Shown in pieces: positions 8,916-18,014 of a DNA stretch of 33,787 bases. Both the position numbers and the translations under genes were made by a program. This DNA comes from Cercophora sp. LCS_1. Its lineage: Eukaryota > Ascomycota > Sordariomycetes > Sordariales > Lasiosphaeriaceae. The stretch is taken from the NCBI GenBank assembly GCA_036250225.1, contig JAPZLL010000085.1, positions 1 to 33,787 of the forward strand, in the 5' to 3' direction. The notes under the pieces are model-generated. The model was not told where the DNA came from, ran no database searches, and worked only from the letters and a program-made list of their open reading frames with translations. How positions within the stretch are numbered: the stretch's first letter is position 1; each line of letters starts with the position of its first letter.

Positions 8916-11315
8916 ATGACAGACCAGTTCTCCAAGATCATTGAGGACAACCCTATTGGGAAAGGCCTTGGTACCTTCCACGCCTTGTTCGGCGCCATCT
9001 GTGAAGGCGCAAGCATATCCCGCACTCCAGACGCGGTCGAGCGACTTAGCCACAAGGGTAAGATAATCAGCTTCGTCCCCGACATGAGCCTCTAACCCTG
9101 ACATGGTGCAGACCTCCAGAACCTCACCCTTATCCTTCTTACAAATCTACAAGTCCTTCCTGCATCTCGCCTGCTCCGTTCCAGCGGTCGTAGCGAGAGC
9201 CTCTTCAGCAATCTCTCGAGACTCGATTCCGCCGTCAGCTCCAACGACTTCGACTTCGACCGCATTATACCTCTCCTAAAGGCAGCCCTCACCGATAATC
9301 CTGATAATGCGCTCATCTGGAAAGAAATCTACAATACTGTTACTGAATCTACCCCGCCTCCCCAATCGATCGCGTCTTTACAAACCCCATGGCTGTGCAA
9401 CACAAACAGTTTCGCAAATTCTTTTAAATATTGCAAATATGTGGATATTGTACTGAAAGAGGAGCTTGGCCCCTTATATATTGGGCTCCGCGATTTTCAC
9501 AAGACATTTTTTAGAGGCATTGCAGGTCTTGAGACTGCATCCGAGGCCGTCTTTAAGAAATGTATATAAGGCAACAACCCACTTTTTTGCGTAGAGGGGG
9601 GTTGGCGAGGGTGGCCGGAAGATGCGGACCAGGATTGTGTCCTGGGCTGGTTTGTAGATTTAAGTGAGAAGTTGGCAATATTTGTAGGGGACTATAAATC
9701 TATTCCAATATATCGATGAAGGCCACTAGTATAGCCCAATAAGCTGATCCAGGGCTCGACTGTAGAATGCAAATTGGATATTGGCTTTGTGGACAACCAC
9801 AAAGCTGGAAAAGATTTGAAATACTATTGGTCATATATCCTAATACTAGGCGAATTGAAGAGTAACCCTATAGCGGACAGTCTGGGCAAGGCCTGATTGG
9901 ATATCGGCATATATGCAAGAAAAGTACTCGCTACTCAAGACACCCGTCGCTTCGTTTTGGGCTTTACTATCTGCGGATCTCTTATAAGGATATGGGAGTT
10001 TGACCGGCTCGGGGGGATTATATCCGAACAATTCGATATCAACAAAGATAGGCTGCGGTTTGTGACCACAGTCCTCGGGTTTCTCTGGATGAGTGGAGAG
10101 GAGCTTGGCTTCAATCCGACAATTATAACAGCGAATAATAAGCGATTCATTGAGATCGAGCGGGATGGTTCAATAGAGCGCCTCGTTATTAACAAGGTTA
10201 TGAGGCGCGCACATTGTATCGCTGGGCGGGCAACGACATATTGGAGAGCCCATTTTGAGGAAGATCCGCAGACGCCACTTGTTATTAAGGACTTATGGCA
10301 ATTCGTGGAGCGTGATGAGGAGGGCGAGCTCCTTCATAAAGTAACCAGCAAGGGTGTGGTCAATGTGGCTCGATATCACTACCACAAGACCGTTTCCGTA
10401 TGCGGCAATGACAATAATATCCGAAATGGTGTGAGGAAGGGACTAGATGTTATACAGGCCAGTAATTACCGGCCGGGGCGCTCGGTAGTGTTGCCGAGTA
10501 CGGGTGCTAGTGCTTTGCGGAAAGGCCGCAGCAGCAATAGCAAGGTTGGCCAGAAACGGTCATCCAGCCAGACTCGTCTGCCGCCTAGCAAACGACCCTG
10601 CTCAGAGTCTCCAACAAAGACGGACAGGAGTAGTGCATTATCAAATCGGATATATTGGTGTATCATTCTCCGCGACTATAGCAAGCCCATCTACGAGGCG
10701 AGCTCACGAGTGGCCCTGCTTAGCGCACTAGAGGGCTGCATTAAAGGGCACGAATCCCTATACAAGGCTGGATTCCTCTACCGAGACATTTCCATCAACA
10801 ATCTTATGATCAATGAGGACAAAAAGAACCCTTCTTGGCCTTCATTTTTAATCGACCTCGACCTTACCATCAAAGAGGAGCGACAAACCGCCTCAGGAGC
10901 GATAGAGAAGACCGGTACAAGAGCGTTTATGGCAGTCGGGGTGCTTTTGGGTGAACAACACTCTTTTATGTACGATCTCGAGTCATTCTTCTGGGTGCTC
11001 TTCTTGATATGCATCCACTACGACGGGCCGGGCAAAGATATCGGACCGACTGCGTTTGAGAACTGGAATTACGAGAATGATTACGAACTGGCCCGCTCCA
11101 AGAAAGGACAAGTGAATCATGAGGGGGATTTCATCAAGTTCGCCAAGGGTAATTTCACTCCTTATTATCAGCCATTAATACCTTGGGTCAACCGGCTACG
11201 TAAAGCTGTGTTCCCAAATGGTAGGAGGTGGGAGAGGGAGGACGGAGGGCTATATGTTCGGATGCGGCAGATCCTCCAGGAGGCCCAAGAGGATCCGAAG
11301 GTGGCCGAGTTGTAA
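8916..11315 (+). pseudogene. FunK1-type fungal protein kinase, decayed
   Basis: Fungal-specific kinase family (Pkinase_fungal/FunK1). The frame from ATG 8916 runs through a 54-bp intron (9058-9111; donor GTAAGAT, CTCTAACC branch, GGTGCAG acceptor), then stays in one frame to the TAA at 11313-11315. Stops lie at 9567-9569 (TAA), 9717-9719 (TGA), 9732-9734 (TAG) and 9894-9896 (TGA). The first three fit C-to-T at CAA, CGA and CAG; the last fits TGG-to-TGA, since the family has Trp before LDIGIYAR. Conserved landmarks: ILGELKSNP, DTRRFVLGFTICGS, RIWEFDRLGGI, the catalytic loop LYRDISINNLMI (Tyr where His or Gln is usual), the metal site LIDLDLTIK, GTRAFMAVG, and DLESFFWVLFLICIHY. From 9897 there is an open 472-residue stretch, so a truncated product is conceivable but would lack the N-terminal half. 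Confidence 0.85.
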
Positions 11316-11532
11316 CACGCTTTTTACCTACCCGGAGCCAGCCAAGCTGTAACGCGGGCGAAGTCCATAGACCCTAGAGTACCTTGTATCGAAATGAAGC
11401 TTCCCACTGTGCCTCGTTCTTTGGCTCGCCGCGCGCAAATGGCGAATCTTTGTGGCCGAGGTGTTGAACGGCAAAGGATCCTGCGCCGAAGAAACTTGGA
11501 ATTAAGTTGGCAAAATACCATATCATATTATT
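11316..11532. other. FunK1 3' flank
   Basis: No gene seen. This is the interval between the FunK1 stop and the LTR start, with balanced composition and no detectable repeat. Confidence 0.4.
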
Positions 11533-11876
11533 GTCACGACCCAGGTCATGACCTCTCGGGTCCCGAGGCAGTTGGTCCCGAGCTCGGGACCAACGAGTTC
11601 GGAACCAGGAGCCAGATTTCATGTATATATAGATACGATGGTTGTGCCGACAACTGAGTGAGGACTCTTGGATCCTCACGCTAGCAATACACACTGTTCT
11701 TGAGCACCCGCTCAGTGAGACAGACCCCCATCGTCAGGGACCTTGGAGTCTACGATCTGCTTGACAATGTATCACCCCCCTCGAGAAGTTGTCCTAGCCT
11801 TCTTCACTCAGTCACCTTGCATCTATCTCCCTTACCTAGAGCCATTGGACCCTGTCCGCTCTTACGATCTGACTCG
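11533..11876 (+). mobile_element. Solo Gypsy-type LTR (forward orientation)
   Basis: Starts TGTCACGACCCAGGTCATGA, a characteristic fungal Gypsy LTR start, and carries a TATA motif (TGTATATATAGATACG, about 11620-11635). The downstream region, CTCACGCTAGCAATACA and beyond, matches in reverse the LTR-like copy at 5068-5503. Its right edge abuts the MULE tail minisatellite, so the element seems to have inserted into, or recombined with, a MULE copy. No internal genes. Confidence 0.65.
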
Positions 11877-12697
11877 GCCCTGGTGTTGACGTTGGCGCCG
11901 GCGCCTGAAACGAAGCCATCGCGGGGGAGTGATCTGGGGCCACATCTGGGTTAGGCTTGGTGTTGACGCCGGCTGGCGTGAGGCCATCACCGGAGGGTAT
12001 TGGGGCCAACGGCTGGGTCAAGCCTGGTGTTGACGTCGGCGCCGGCGCCTGAAACGAAACCATCACGGGAGTGCTCTGGGGCCACATCTGACTCAGCCCT
12101 GGTATTGACGTCAGCACCGGCGCCTGAAACGAAGCCATCACGGGAGTGCTCTGGGGCCACATCTGACTCGGCCCTGGCGTTGAGGCCGGTGTATTTTGGT
12201 TGTTCGCGATGTTCATGAGGAGGCTCTGCATGGTGGCCATCCATCTGACCCTGCAAGGCTTGTATCTCTGCGGTTGCCTTGGTGTGACCCTCGGCGCGGC
12301 CCTTTGCTTCTTCTTCGGAGGCGGCGCATCATGAGACGGCTGGCATCTCGTACTTGTACTGTTGCCATCGTCGGCTGAGGGGTATTCGGCAAATCCGTAT
12401 AGGCTTCTCGAGGTAGCTGTTGAGGCCCCCATTGACGGGGCTGGGTCTGCCAACGTCGGTTGACAATTCGGTCAGGGTCCTCCTCGTTGCGAAGGGCAAG
12501 AAGCTCGGGGGGAGGCAGCGGCTAGAGAAAAGTCAGAATCGTTACAAAACAAACAGTGGCCAGGGTAACTCACGGCGTCAGGCTTGAGGTGCCAGTGCCT
12601 ATCGATATGCTGGGGCGCGCAAGTTGTGCGTTCAATTCAACAAGCCGGCGAATCTCGTGACGGCAAGGTAGGCCGTATTGGCGGCGGAATTGGTCAA
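11877..12697 (-). pseudogene. MULE transposase fragment, copy 2 (SWIM end plus tail)
   Basis: The minus strand carries only the 3' part of the element: the SWIM motif RRQYGLPCRHEIRRL (about 12630-12680), the same GTGAGT...CTCTAG intron as copy 1 (about 12525-12575), then a tail with MADPAPSMGASTATSRSLYG, KKKQRAAPRVTPRQPQRYKP and a tandem Pro/Ser-rich repeat. The upstream catalytic core is absent. The break at about 12697 lies 15 bp before the 5' flank of the kinase-like gene. The tail differs from copy 1, which lacks the repeat block. Confidence 0.75.
11880..12190 (-). repeat. Minisatellite in MULE tail (~75-80 bp units)
   Basis: Four tandem units on the minus strand encode variants of PSQMWPQSTPVMASFQAPAP followed by TSTPG. 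One unit diverges into a GDGLTPAGVNTKP variant. The same array occurs in MULE copy 3 at 16.65-17.03 kb with a different unit order, so it has expanded and shuffled independently. Confidence 0.75.
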
Positions 12698-12891
12698 CCT
12701 CTTTTGAGGACTTGGCCCGTGCGCGGGAAGATGATTGGTGGATGCCACGGTCAGGTGACGGGCCAGAAAAACGGAATTCACAACAGCACTTCGCAAAGCT
12801 CAATTCCCAGGCAACCTCCCCACGCAGTTCTAAAGTTCGTTTCTGGGCGCGCCTGACCAGGGCCAAACTCGGCTTTCACTTTTCAAGCTCC

Positions 12892-13761
12892 ATGCTCACC
12901 ATCTCCGCTAATATGAACGAACCCATTATCGAAAACACTCAGTTAAAATGGCGAGGACCGAACTTTTCTGCCCCGCCACCACCTCGACCTCGCCGGCCTT
13001 CAGGGCCATTGAAACTAGGGCCAAACTTTTGCGCCGCAATACGGCCGGCAAAGACAATTGCATGTATTCTATTGCCCGCGGGAGACACAAAAGCTAACAC
13101 GAGCAAGCGGTTTCGGTTTGGGACGCGCAACCTTAGCTCAGTCGCCACTCTGGCCGATGATGTGCATCAGAATGTCTTCCGTCTCCAAGTGCAGTCCAGC
13201 ATCGCACAGTCAGTCTTCCAGGCACTACTTGGTTACCTTCCATCCGCAATCCGTACTTGGTTCGAATCGTCTTTTCCCGAGTGGACTATCCCTTCCCAGC
13301 TCATCCTGAAGAAGCAAAAGGAAGGCTGGGATGAAGAATTTGAGATGGAGAAAGCAACCTACGCCAAACTAGGCCCCCTTCAGGGAATTGTCATTCCAAA
13401 GCTCTTTGGTGAAGTCAGATGTGACAACACCAGAGCGCTTCTGCTGTCGGACATTGGTGGTGTATGTCTGGCTACGCCTGAGGGGGCTCTGCTAGAGCTT
13501 GCCGACTTTCGCCGGTTGCTCTGTCAGGCTCTTACCGCCCTTTCTCAATTCAGGATATTACAGGAGGATATCAAACTAGATAATTTTCACCTTGTTGATG
13601 ACAAGGTTATGATTGTTGACCTTGAAAAGGTCAGCGAGGAGCCCCTGTCCGACCAAGACCTCGACTTTGGCATCAAGTCTGCAGTGGATTCCCTCGCTAC
13701 TTTCTATGAGCGCAACCAGTATTGCTTCTGGAAGGAGGGCCTTGTATCAATAGCTATGTAG
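12892..13761 (+). CDS. Protein-kinase-like protein of the nuclease-paired module (intact copy)
   Basis: 289 aa from the ATG at 12892 (282 aa from the ATG at 12913, which matches the start MNAPES of the second copy better). The first 70 residues are Pro/Arg-rich and unstructured. The kinase-like fold follows: QLILKKQKEGWDEEFEMEKA (candidate ATP-binding Lys140 or Lys141), GPLQGIVIPKLFGEV, RALLLSDIGG, a catalytic loop EDIKLDN (Asp226, Asn231; no His of HRD) and IVDLEK (Asp243, DFG replaced by DLE). It is short for a kinase, ending soon after the metal site, more like aminoglycoside-phosphotransferase-type or fungal small kinase-like families. No introns or stops. It ends 36 bp from the convergent nuclease-like gene's stop. 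A decayed homologue lies at 30590-31394, again next to a nuclease-like partner. The pairing suggests a joint role; the substrate is unknown. Confidence 0.75.
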   Translation: MLTISANMNEPIIENTQLKWRGPNFSAPPPPRPRRPSGPLKLGPNFCAAIRPAKTIACILLPAGDTKANTSKRFRFGTRNLSSVATLADDVHQNVFRLQVQSSIAQSVFQALLGYLPSAIRTWFESSFPEWTIPSQLILKKQKEGWDEEFEMEKATYAKLGPLQGIVIPKLFGEVRCDNTRALLLSDIGGVCLATPEGALLELADFRRLLCQALTALSQFRILQEDIKLDNFHLVDDKVMIVDLEKVSEEPLSDQDLDFGIKSAVDSLATFYERNQYCFWKEGLVSIAM

Positions 13762-13797
13762 GCAATCGATCGACATGATTCTATAAAAAGCCAAGAT

Positions 13798-14949
13798 TCA
13801 TTGCGCAGCGTCTACATCCCACAAGGCCAAAGTCTCCCACACTGCGTCAGGATCCTCATCATGCGTCCACTTTACAGCTCCGGAATCAGGATCCACCGAG
13901 CGCTGGTAGCCACCCGGATGCTCAACAAGATTCGCACCGTTCACCCTCCAGACCGGCCGACCGTTGAAAAACTGACGCAACCGCGGCGTCAACCCCCCAA
14001 CCGTGAGCGGTACTGCTGCTGCACACATACCCTGAAACCGCCTGAAGCCCTGCGCCAGCAGCATATACAGCGCAAACCGTAACGGAGTATTACTGGATTC
14101 CCGCGGGAGCACCCAGCAATCCACGGGACAGTTCTCTTCCAGAATGTCTTGGACCTTGTTGGCCCGAAACTGAAGGACAAGGAGCGTCTCGCCATCGAAG
14201 CAGAAAACCTGTGGGCACTGATATTTGTCGGCATAACTGGTTTGCCCATGGTCAGATAACATGCGGGAAACACAATTAACAAGCACAGCTCGACCGAGGC
14301 GGGCAATAAGGTCAGGGGGGTTCGGGGGGGTTACGTACCCACGGAGCTCCTGGGACAGCTTTTTCTGACCTGCATTGGAAGATATATTGCCGCGTTGCCA
14401 CAACCTGGCGTCGACAAGGTTCCTCTTCATTTCCCCTATTGCGAGCACTGTCCTGCCTCCTCCGAATCTCACGGAATACACGGCATCTACCTCCTCAGAG
14501 ATATTGTCAACACGCGGCGGTTTCGTATGCGAGGTTTGCGTTACTACCGGGAATTGGTTCCAGGCAGGGAGAACAATGTTGGAGATCTCCGAGTGGAACC
14601 ACAACTCGCAGTCGGCCTCACTCTCAAAGCGCCAGGTCCTGTGGTTCGGAGATACCGCATGCGCTGTTGTGCGTAAGCCGTCATCCGCGTCCCAAGGGAG
14701 GAAAGCCCTTTCAAAATTAGCGTAGGTCAGCCCGTCCTCGCCAATGAGGGTGTGGACGAGCATGTTCCGGATTGGATGATAGTTTCGGGTCCAGGACTTA
14801 TCACTCTGTGTAACGTAACCCGTGTTCTGGACTACATTCGTGGGATGCTGGTTCAGAAGATCAGCAACGGTTGTGTTCATGGCGCTGGTGGGAAGGTGTT
14901 GTTGGGACTGGAGTGATAAGGAACTCGAAACTGCAAATTGAGTGGGCAA
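13798..14949 (-). CDS. Predicted PD-(D/E)XK-type nuclease-like protein (intact copy)
   Basis: 383 aa, single open frame, no introns. I do not recognise a named family. The central region has the pattern of a restriction-endonuclease fold: an acidic helix WFHSEISNIV (Glu121), then Asp155 in SEEVDAVYSV, Glu173-x-Lys175 in LAIGEMKRNL, and a following helix KLSQELRGY (Gln200, Tyr205) that recalls the Q...Y motif of some PD-(D/E)XK nucleases. The C-terminal part has YQCPQVFCFDGETLLVLQFR and a Trp-rich end (GRPVWRVNG, WTHDEDPDAVWETL). The first 23 residues are low complexity; Met24 (14880) is a plausible start because similarity to the second copy begins just after it. It is convergent with the kinase-like gene at 12892-13761, with stop codons 36 bp apart. 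A decayed homologue sits at 31776-32910. The nuclease assignment is inference from motif order. Confidence 0.7.
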   Translation of the reverse strand: MPTQFAVSSSLSLQSQQHLPTSAMNTTVADLLNQHPTNVVQNTGYVTQSDKSWTRNYHPIRNMLVHTLIGEDGLTYANFERAFLPWDADDGLRTTAHAVSPNHRTWRFESEADCELWFHSEISNIVLPAWNQFPVVTQTSHTKPPRVDNISEEVDAVYSVRFGGGRTVLAIGEMKRNLVDARLWQRGNISSNAGQKKLSQELRGYVTPPNPPDLIARLGRAVLVNCVSRMLSDHGQTSYADKYQCPQVFCFDGETLLVLQFRANKVQDILEENCPVDCWVLPRESSNTPLRFALYMLLAQGFRRFQGMCAAAVPLTVGGLTPRLRQFFNGRPVWRVNGANLVEHPGGYQRSVDPDSGAVKWTHDEDPDAVWETLALWDVDAAQ

Positions 14950-15113
14950 GATGAAGCGCTGCGGTTTTGGGGCTCACTTTTATAGGTAGTACCACCGATT
15001 GAAAAAGACGCAACGCGGTGCGCGGCGCTAACCCTGCCACCTCACTGGACGGTTACGTGAGCAACACCATGTGGCAGAAAAATAGGCAGTGAGGGAAAAG
15101 CTTGGTTTTAGCT

Positions 15114-15214
15114 GACTAATCTGCAATGCGCTTGGCGCAGCGTTTGACGGGGCGGTGACCAAGGACAAGGTTTTGGGGCCACACGTGATTCAGGGGTCCG
15201 GAAACGGCCGCCCT
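15114..15214 (-). repeat. ~100-bp repeat, inverted partner of 8731-8829
   Basis: Carries the same CACGTG and GGGGTCCGGAAACGGCC core in reverse. It lies on the downstream side of the minus-strand Gypsy fossil and may belong to that element's 3' LTR or flank. The neighbouring stretch 15290-15385 is also repeated in reverse at 26460-26545. Confidence 0.55.
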
Positions 15215-15360
15215 GACGGCGCTCCTCAATCTTGTATTTGTCGGAATCTTCTTGGAGGCTTGGCATCGGTAGGGGGTCTGTTGCACGGCCGTAATCAAGG
15301 CTGGAAATCGTGTGCAAGGCGAAGAATTGAGGTGATGGAGAGTGGCCATCAACAACTTAT

Positions 15361-16345
15361 CTAGAGAAAAAAAGCTATCTGGGGCCTGAAAGGCTCCCTA
15401 TATACACGAATGGTCTCCCTGGCAACTGGTGATTCGTATCCCTGGATTCTACCAATACTGAAACCGTGCTGGAATGAGGGCATCACCATCCCACTTCGGG
15501 CGACAGGGTCGTCGTTCGGCCTAGGATGGTATTCTTTAAGCAACTGTGCTGGAAACACGTCATGCAGGCGCGCGTATTGCTCTGGCAGAGCCAATCGGTA
15601 GGCTTGGCCGCCAATCAGCTCGGTAATTCGGAATGGGACCTATCCAGCGCGGCGCCAACTTGTTGTTTTTGAGCCTCAGATTCTTGGCAGAGAGTGGAGA
15701 GAGAGCTTGACCAGTTGGCCGTGTTTGAATCGCATTGGCTGGGGCTTGAACCCACAAGCTTTCGGCGTGTTTTTCGGAGCTGGCGGAGCGCTTTTGAACT
15801 CGATCTTTCGCCGAAGGAACTGTTGAAGGAGCCGCCTCCTCTCTCCGACGACGGCGTCCTCGACGGTCAAATCGCAAATCTGGATCGTATCCGAACATCA
15901 ACTTGAAAGGCGTACTGCCGAGCGAATGGTGAAAGCTGTTGTTGCAGGCAAACTCAGCGCTCCCCAAGAGCCTTGCCCAGCAGTGTGGATCGCCGCTCGT
16001 AGACGCGCGGAGATGTTGTTTGAGCGATCGGTTCTTTCGCCGAAGGAACTGTTGAAGGAGCCGCCTCCTCTCCGACGACGGCGTCCTCGACGGTCAAATC
16101 GCAAATCTGGATCGTATCCGAACGTCAATTTGAAAGGCGTACTGCCGAGCGAATGGTGAAAGCTGTTGTTGCAGGCAAGCTCGGCGCTCCCCAAGAGCCT
16201 TGCCCAGCAGCGTGGATCGCCGCTCGTAAACGCGCCGAGATGTTGTTCGAGCGATCGGTTCAGGGCTTCGGTCTGGCCGTCGGTTTGAGGGGGTGGAAAA
16301 CGGTTGAAAGCCGTCTGGCGACGCGGCTAGAATCACTGTCCCCCC
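15361..16345 (-). pseudogene. Ty3/Gypsy polyprotein: integrase C-terminal fossil
   Basis: On the minus strand, from 16345 down: a degenerate HPLKPTADQTEALNRSLEQH (the HPQTDGQTE..N block of Gypsy integrase), then GSAELACNNSFHHSLGSTPF, KLTFGYDPDLRFD, SAKNLRLKNNKLAPRWIGPI and ALPEQYARLHDVFPAQLLK with a YHPRPND end. These are the usual order of motifs at the end of a Gypsy pol. Several frameshifts separate them, and one block is duplicated (see the 15805-16258 repeat). Reverse transcriptase and protease are absent, so only the element's 3' end survives. Confidence 0.85.
15805..16258 (-). repeat. Tandem duplication (~229 bp) inside the Gypsy fossil
   Basis: The block beginning TTTCGCCGAAGGAACTGTTG occurs at about 15807 and again at about 16036. 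Each is followed by the same integrase region, so the CNNSFHHSLGSTPFKL motif is present twice. The copies differ at a handful of sites, including K-L-M-F versus K-L-T-F. It looks like a slippage or unequal-crossover event after loss of function. Confidence 0.75.
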
Positions 16346-16640
16346 CCCGCTAGAATCGCAGTGTCTAACCCCGATTGGGAAGATGACTAATCCACCCTTT
16401 TTTTATTTTTCTTTTCGGACTTTGACAGCCAAATCCTCGGATTCGGTCAGTTTCAAGAGCCGAAGAGCTCAAAAACACAATAAAAACCACTTTCCACCGT
16501 TCAAAATCGTAAAAACGAATCAATTGGCTTTACCCAAGTCTAGCTACATAGCCCTGCCTAGTCTGAATACACACCCTGTGACCTAGAATCTCTCATGACG
16601 TCGTGCTCGCCATATTTTTCAGTGGCGCCTTTGGTCCTCT
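16346..16640. other. Spacer between Gypsy and MULE fossils
   Basis: A-rich on the plus strand, with no gene or clear repeat. It starts with a C9 run (about 16341-16349). Confidence 0.4.
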
Positions 16641-17060
16641 GGTTGGCCGGCGGCGCAGTTGCAGTTGACGCTGGCTGGCGTGAAGCCATCGTGGGAGGGG
16701 GTTGGGGCCCCATCTGGGTCAGGCTTGGTGTTGACGTCGGTGCCGGCGCCTGAAACGAAGCCATCGCGGGAGTGCTCTGGGGCCACATCTGGGTCAGGCT
16801 TGGTGTTGACGCCGGCTGGCGTGAAGCCATCGTGGGAGGGGGGTTGGGGCCCCATCTGGGTCAGGCTTGGTGTTGACGCCGGCTGGGCGTGAGGCCATCA
16901 CCGGAGGGTATTGGGGCCAACGGCTGGGTCAAGCCTGGTGTGTGTTGACGTCGGCGCCGGCGCCTGAAACGAAGCCATCACGGGAGTGCTCTGGGGCCAC
17001 ATCTGACTCGGCCCTGGTGTTGAGGCCGGTGTATTTTGGTTGTTCGCCATGTTCATGAGG

Positions 17061-17297
17061 ATGATGATGTTGATTTTCCGTCGGTTCTACCTTGAAAAGA
17101 TAATGAGACGTGTCTGCGACAGCGGCAAGACATAAGTACAATTTTTCCGGGAAAAAGGGTTCGGCACCGGGATAAGCCCTGACCGTTCCCTGGAAAACCC
17201 TTCTCCTTGGTTCTATCGTCCAGGCAGGCCTCGGCTTGCCTGATGGAGGGGCCCCTCTTAGCCTAACGCTCTGGGCTCGTGATATTCTAACTCCTCT

Positions 17298-17344
<47 letters not shown>

Positions 17345-17422
17345 CCTGTTCTCCCCCTCCTTCTCTTTCTTTGTTGTGGCGCGGAAAAGCACCTCCCAGG
17401 TCCCTGTCCCAGGGGCCTTCCT
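17061..17422 (-). other. Insertion in MULE copy 3, with Glu-rich microsatellite
   Basis: About 360 bp absent from copy 2 and flanked on both sides by TGAGG, a possible 5-bp target-site duplication. On the minus strand it encodes KAPGTGTWEVLFRATTKKEK followed by a run of about 20 Glu from a (CTC/CTT)n tract at 17290-17346. Origin unknown; it may be a captured host fragment or a small element. Confidence 0.5.
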
Positions 17423-17504
17423 GAGGAGGCTCTGCATAGTGGCCATCCATCTGACCCTGCAAGGCTTGTATCTCTGCGGTTGCCTTGGTATGACCCTCGG
17501 CGCG

Positions 17505-17656
17505 AACCAATGCTCGGCCTCGAGCGTGTTCTTGTCCTGGGGCCCCAGGGTCGACTTGAAGATGTTGTAGCTCTCGCCCATCTTGTTGACCGCATCCTTG
17601 TAGTCACCATCAAGCGCAAGAGCCTGCGCGAGTTGGAAGAGGAGAGTTGCTGAGTT
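17505..17656 (-). pseudogene. Captured host fragment: TPR segment resembling the CLU1 C-terminus
   Basis: About 50 codons on the minus strand replace the DAPPPKKKQRAA segment of the MULE tail seen in copy 2 and keep its frame on both sides. The peptide NSATLLFQLAQALALDGDYK followed by AVNKMGESYNIF and LGPQDKNTLEAEHWF has the A/L/G/A spacing of a tetratricopeptide repeat. I recall very similar text near the C-terminus of fungal clustered-mitochondria (CLU1) proteins. The TPR call is firm; the CLU1 identity is recognition from memory and needs a search. It is a fragment without its own start or stop, so it is not a functional gene alone. Confidence 0.6.
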
Positions 17657-18014
17657 TTGGCATCTCGTACTTGTACTGTTGCCATTGTCGGCTGAGGGGT
17701 ATCCGTATAGGCTTCTCGAGGTAGCTGTTGAGGCCCCCATTGACGGGGCTGGGTCTGCCAACGTCGGTAGACAATTCGGTCAGGGTCCTCCTCGTTGCGA
17801 AGGGCAAGAAACTTGGGGGGGAGGCGGCTAGAGAAAAGTCAGAATAGTTACAAACAATAGTGGCCAGGGTAACTCACGGCGTCAGGCTTGAGGTGCCGGT
17901 GCCTATCGATATGTTGGGGCGTGCAAGTTGTGCGTTCAACAATTCAATAAGCTGGCGAATCTCGTGACGGCAAGGTAGGCCCGTATTGGCGGTGGAATTG
18001 GCTAGTGTGTGCGG

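Larger units (their letters stand above)
16640..18014 (-). pseudogene. MULE transposase fragment, copy 3, with inserted segments
   Basis: The minus strand has the SWIM motif (about 17920-17980, degraded to a Gly/Pro shift near 17980), the conserved intron (17826-17880), the MADPAPSMGASTATSRSLYG tail and the TPVMASFQAPAP minisatellite (16650-17035). Relative to copy 2 it carries two foreign segments: 17061-17422 and 17505-17656, the latter in-frame. At 18014 it joins MULE copy 4 across the shared string CATCTTGTTCTC, which occurs at two places in copy 1 (about 6448 and 6927), so the join looks like recombination through this short homology. Confidence 0.75.

Noticed and set aside
12712..12891. 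Upstream extension of the kinase-like gene
   Set aside because: The added residues come from the junction with MULE copy 2; the second module copy supports a start at 12892 or 12913.
17236..17424. Pro/Leu-rich open frame on the plus strand
   Set aside because: It is the antisense reading of the Glu-coding microsatellite.
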